Positions 5,225-6,653 of a DNA stretch of 6,653 nucleotides are shown piece after piece. The DNA is from Gemmatimonadota bacterium (GTDB lineage: Bacteria > Gemmatimonadota > Gemmatimonadetes > Gemmatimonadales > Gemmatimonadaceae): positions 1 through 6,653 of the forward strand of contig JAQBQC010000188.1 in the NCBI GenBank assembly GCA_028287205.1, given 5' to 3'. The notes beneath the pieces are model-generated. The model had not been told where the DNA came from. It ran no database searches and saw nothing but the letters and a program-made list of their open reading frames with translations. How positions within the stretch are numbered: the stretch's first letter is position 1; every line of letters begins with the position of its first letter. Made by a program: the position numbers and the translations under genes.

Positions 5225-6060
5225 AGCTGCCCAACGTGACGGTGATCGGCCTCGGATGCATTGGTGGCTCGTTCATGAAGGCGATCACACCGACTGGCGG
5301 CGGCTTCGCTCGCGGCTGGAGCACCTCGCCCGAGGACGGCGCCATGGCCCGCGCGCTCGACTTCGACGTTGGAGACGGCACTCTCGAAGAGTCGATGCGC
5401 GATGCGAACCTCGTGCTCATCGCGGTGCCCGTGCAGGCAATCGCGGAAGTGGCTTCGGTTGCGGTGCACGCGGCGCCGACCGACGCCGCGATCGTGCACT
5501 GCGGCGGCGTACAATCGAGCGACGCGCTCAAGCTCGACGAGGCCACGCGAGCGCGTGTCATTGGCGCGCATCCGCTCGCGGGCTCGCACGACTCGGGCTT
5601 CGGCGCCGCACGCGCGGATCTGTTTCAGGGGTGCACCGTGAGCATCGAATCCCGAGCATCCGACGATGTGCGGTCGTGGATGAACTGGCTCTGGACCCAT
5701 GTGGGCGCCGCGCGCCTCGAGTATCGGACGGCCGAGGAGCACGATGGGATGATGGCGTGGGTGAGTCATCTGCCGCAGCTTGCGTCCACGGCGCTCGCCG
5801 CCACCTTTGCGGCGGAGCAGATCGATCCCGACAGCGTGGGTCCCGGTGCGCGTGACACGACGCGCCTCGCCGCGAGTGCGTTCGAACAGTGGTCGTCGCT
5901 CGTGCAGGCGCAACCCGCCGCGCTCGATGCCGCATTGACGAAGCTGGAGCACAATGTCGCGAGCATCCGCGAGGCGCTTGCGCGCGGCGACCAGCGTGCG
6001 CTGCGCAAGCTCTGGGACTCGGCGCGAGAGTGGCGCCGCGCGGCGGAGCCCCCCGCATGA
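5221..6060 (+). CDS. tyrA: Prephenate (or arogenate) dehydrogenase
   Basis: This 279-residue protein oxidatively decarboxylates prephenate (or arogenate) on the tyrosine branch. The N-terminal Rossmann domain starts with VTVIGLGCIGGSF (6-18), the NAD(P)-binding G-x-G-x-x-G. GAHPLAGSHDSGF (115-127) with H117, and MMAWVSHLPQLAS (177-189) with the catalytic-type H183, are the two TyrA histidine motifs. ARDTTRLAAS (210-219) is the usual helix of the C-terminal dimerisation domain. No chorismate mutase or ACT domain is attached, so this is the minimal form and probably not feedback-controlled through an ACT domain. The usual D-x-x-S-x-K-like motif after the fifth strand is not recognisable: the site reads IVHCGGVQSSDAL (91-103). 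Cofactor and substrate preference cannot be settled by eye. The start overlaps the dapD stop (ATGA, 5221-5224), and the stop overlaps the aroA start. Confidence 0.9.
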   Translation: MKLPNVTVIGLGCIGGSFMKAITPTGGGFARGWSTSPEDGAMARALDFDVGDGTLEESMRDANLVLIAVPVQAIAEVASVAVHAAPTDAAIVHCGGVQSSDALKLDEATRARVIGAHPLAGSHDSGFGAARADLFQGCTVSIESRASDDVRSWMNWLWTHVGAARLEYRTAEEHDGMMAWVSHLPQLASTALAATFAAEQIDPDSVGPGARDTTRLAASAFEQWSSLVQAQPAALDAALTKLEHNVASIREALARGDQRALRKLWDSAREWRRAAEPPA

Positions 6061-6653
6061 CCGCGCCCCTCGTGATCCGCGTTCCCGGCGACAAGTCGCT
6101 GTCGCACCGCGCCCTCATTTTCGCTGCGCTCGCAACCGGGCGGTCGCGCGTGCGCGACATTCTGCAGTCCGCGGACGTGCACAGCACTGCGGGCGTGCTT
6201 CGCGCGCTGGGCGTCGCGGTGCCGCCGCTCGGCGACGACATGATCATCGATGCGCGTGGTGCGCGTGCGATGCTCGCGCCTTCCGTCGATCTCGACTGCG
6301 GGAACAGCGGCACGACGACGCGGCTCATGGCTGGTGTCGCCGCGGGTTGCGCGTTTCAGTCGCGCTTCGTCGGCGATGCGAGCCTGAGCAAGCGGCCGAT
6401 GCGGCGCGTGGCGCGGCCGCTCATCGCGATGGGCGCGCGCGTGGAGCTCGAGTCCGGCGACGGGTTGCCGATGGCGATCGAAGGGGGTGCGCTGCAGTCC
6501 ATCGCGTGGACATCGGAGACGGCGAGCGCGCAGATCAAGAGCGCGATCCTGCTCGCGGGCGTCGTAGGCGGAGTGCCTGTGGAAGTGACCGAGCCGTCAC
6601 GCTCGCGCGATCACACCGAGCGCATGCTGCGCGCGCTCGGCGCTCGCGTAGAG
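6057..6653 (+). CDS. aroA: 3-phosphoshikimate 1-carboxyvinyltransferase (EPSP synthase), N-terminal part, cut by window edge
   Basis: The first 199 residues of EPSP synthase are present and the frame is open at the right edge. The enzyme joins shikimate-3-phosphate and phosphoenolpyruvate to form EPSP in the shikimate pathway. Visible motifs are VPGDKSLSHRA (9-19), GNSGTTTRLMAG (82-93), GDASLSKRPMRRV (106-118), SAQIKSAILLAG (157-168) and SRSRDHTERML (181-191). G-D-K-S, S-A-Q-x-K and R-D-H-T-E, together with the KRPM-x-RV segment, are features of class II EPSP synthases rather than the E. coli class I type. Its ATG overlaps the tyrA stop (ATGA, 6057-6060). The C-terminal half, including further phosphoenolpyruvate-binding arginines, is outside the window. 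Confidence 0.95.
   Translation, partial: MTAPLVIRVPGDKSLSHRALIFAALATGRSRVRDILQSADVHSTAGVLRALGVAVPPLGDDMIIDARGARAMLAPSVDLDCGNSGTTTRLMAGVAAGCAFQSRFVGDASLSKRPMRRVARPLIAMGARVELESGDGLPMAIEGGALQSIAWTSETASAQIKSAILLAGVVGGVPVEVTEPSRSRDHTERMLRALGARVE

Noticed and set aside
3644..5952. Long minus-strand open frames (over 500 codons) opposite asd, dapD and tyrA
   Set aside because: They are low-complexity Arg/Ala/His-rich shadows caused by high GC. The plus strand carries well-recognised enzymes throughout this stretch.

Overview
The window is GC-rich, gene-dense bacterial chromosome with little intergenic space. Composition, gene content and the look of the proteins (a secreted M19 dipeptidase, an archaeal/fungal-branch aspartate-semialdehyde dehydrogenase, a class II-like EPSP synthase, a chromosomal Rad52-like annealing protein) suggest a Gemmatimonadota- or Acidobacteriota-like organism. 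No rRNA or marker gene is present, so this placement is an inference.

Left part (1-1002). The 5' part of a leftward gene for an exported membrane-dipeptidase-type peptidase (M19) runs off the left edge. A 120-bp divergent gap follows, then a rightward GNAT acetyltransferase of the RimJ/RimL type.

Middle (999-2259). Convergent to the acetyltransferase, and sharing overlapping stop codons with it inside a GC hairpin loop, is a leftward gene for a Rad52/Rad22-like single-strand annealing protein with a C-terminal zinc ribbon. A small Cys/His-containing protein of unknown function is encoded just upstream of it, 12 bp away. They appear to be driven from an AT-richer control region (2034-2259) with phased A-tracts, a plausible -35/-10 pair, a near-perfect 21-bp palindrome and a second, wider inverted repeat. 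This is the least ordinary part of the window.

Right part (2260-6653). A rightward biosynthetic operon holds a DapE-like M20 peptidase, asd, dapD, tyrA and the start of aroA (cut by the right edge). Three of the four junctions are 4-bp ATGA overlaps and the fourth is a 2-bp gap, so the genes are almost certainly co-transcribed and translationally coupled. The operon joins the diaminopimelate/lysine branch (asd, dapD, dapE) to the aromatic branch (tyrA, aroA). I saw no CRISPR array, tRNA, rRNA, transposase or integrase.
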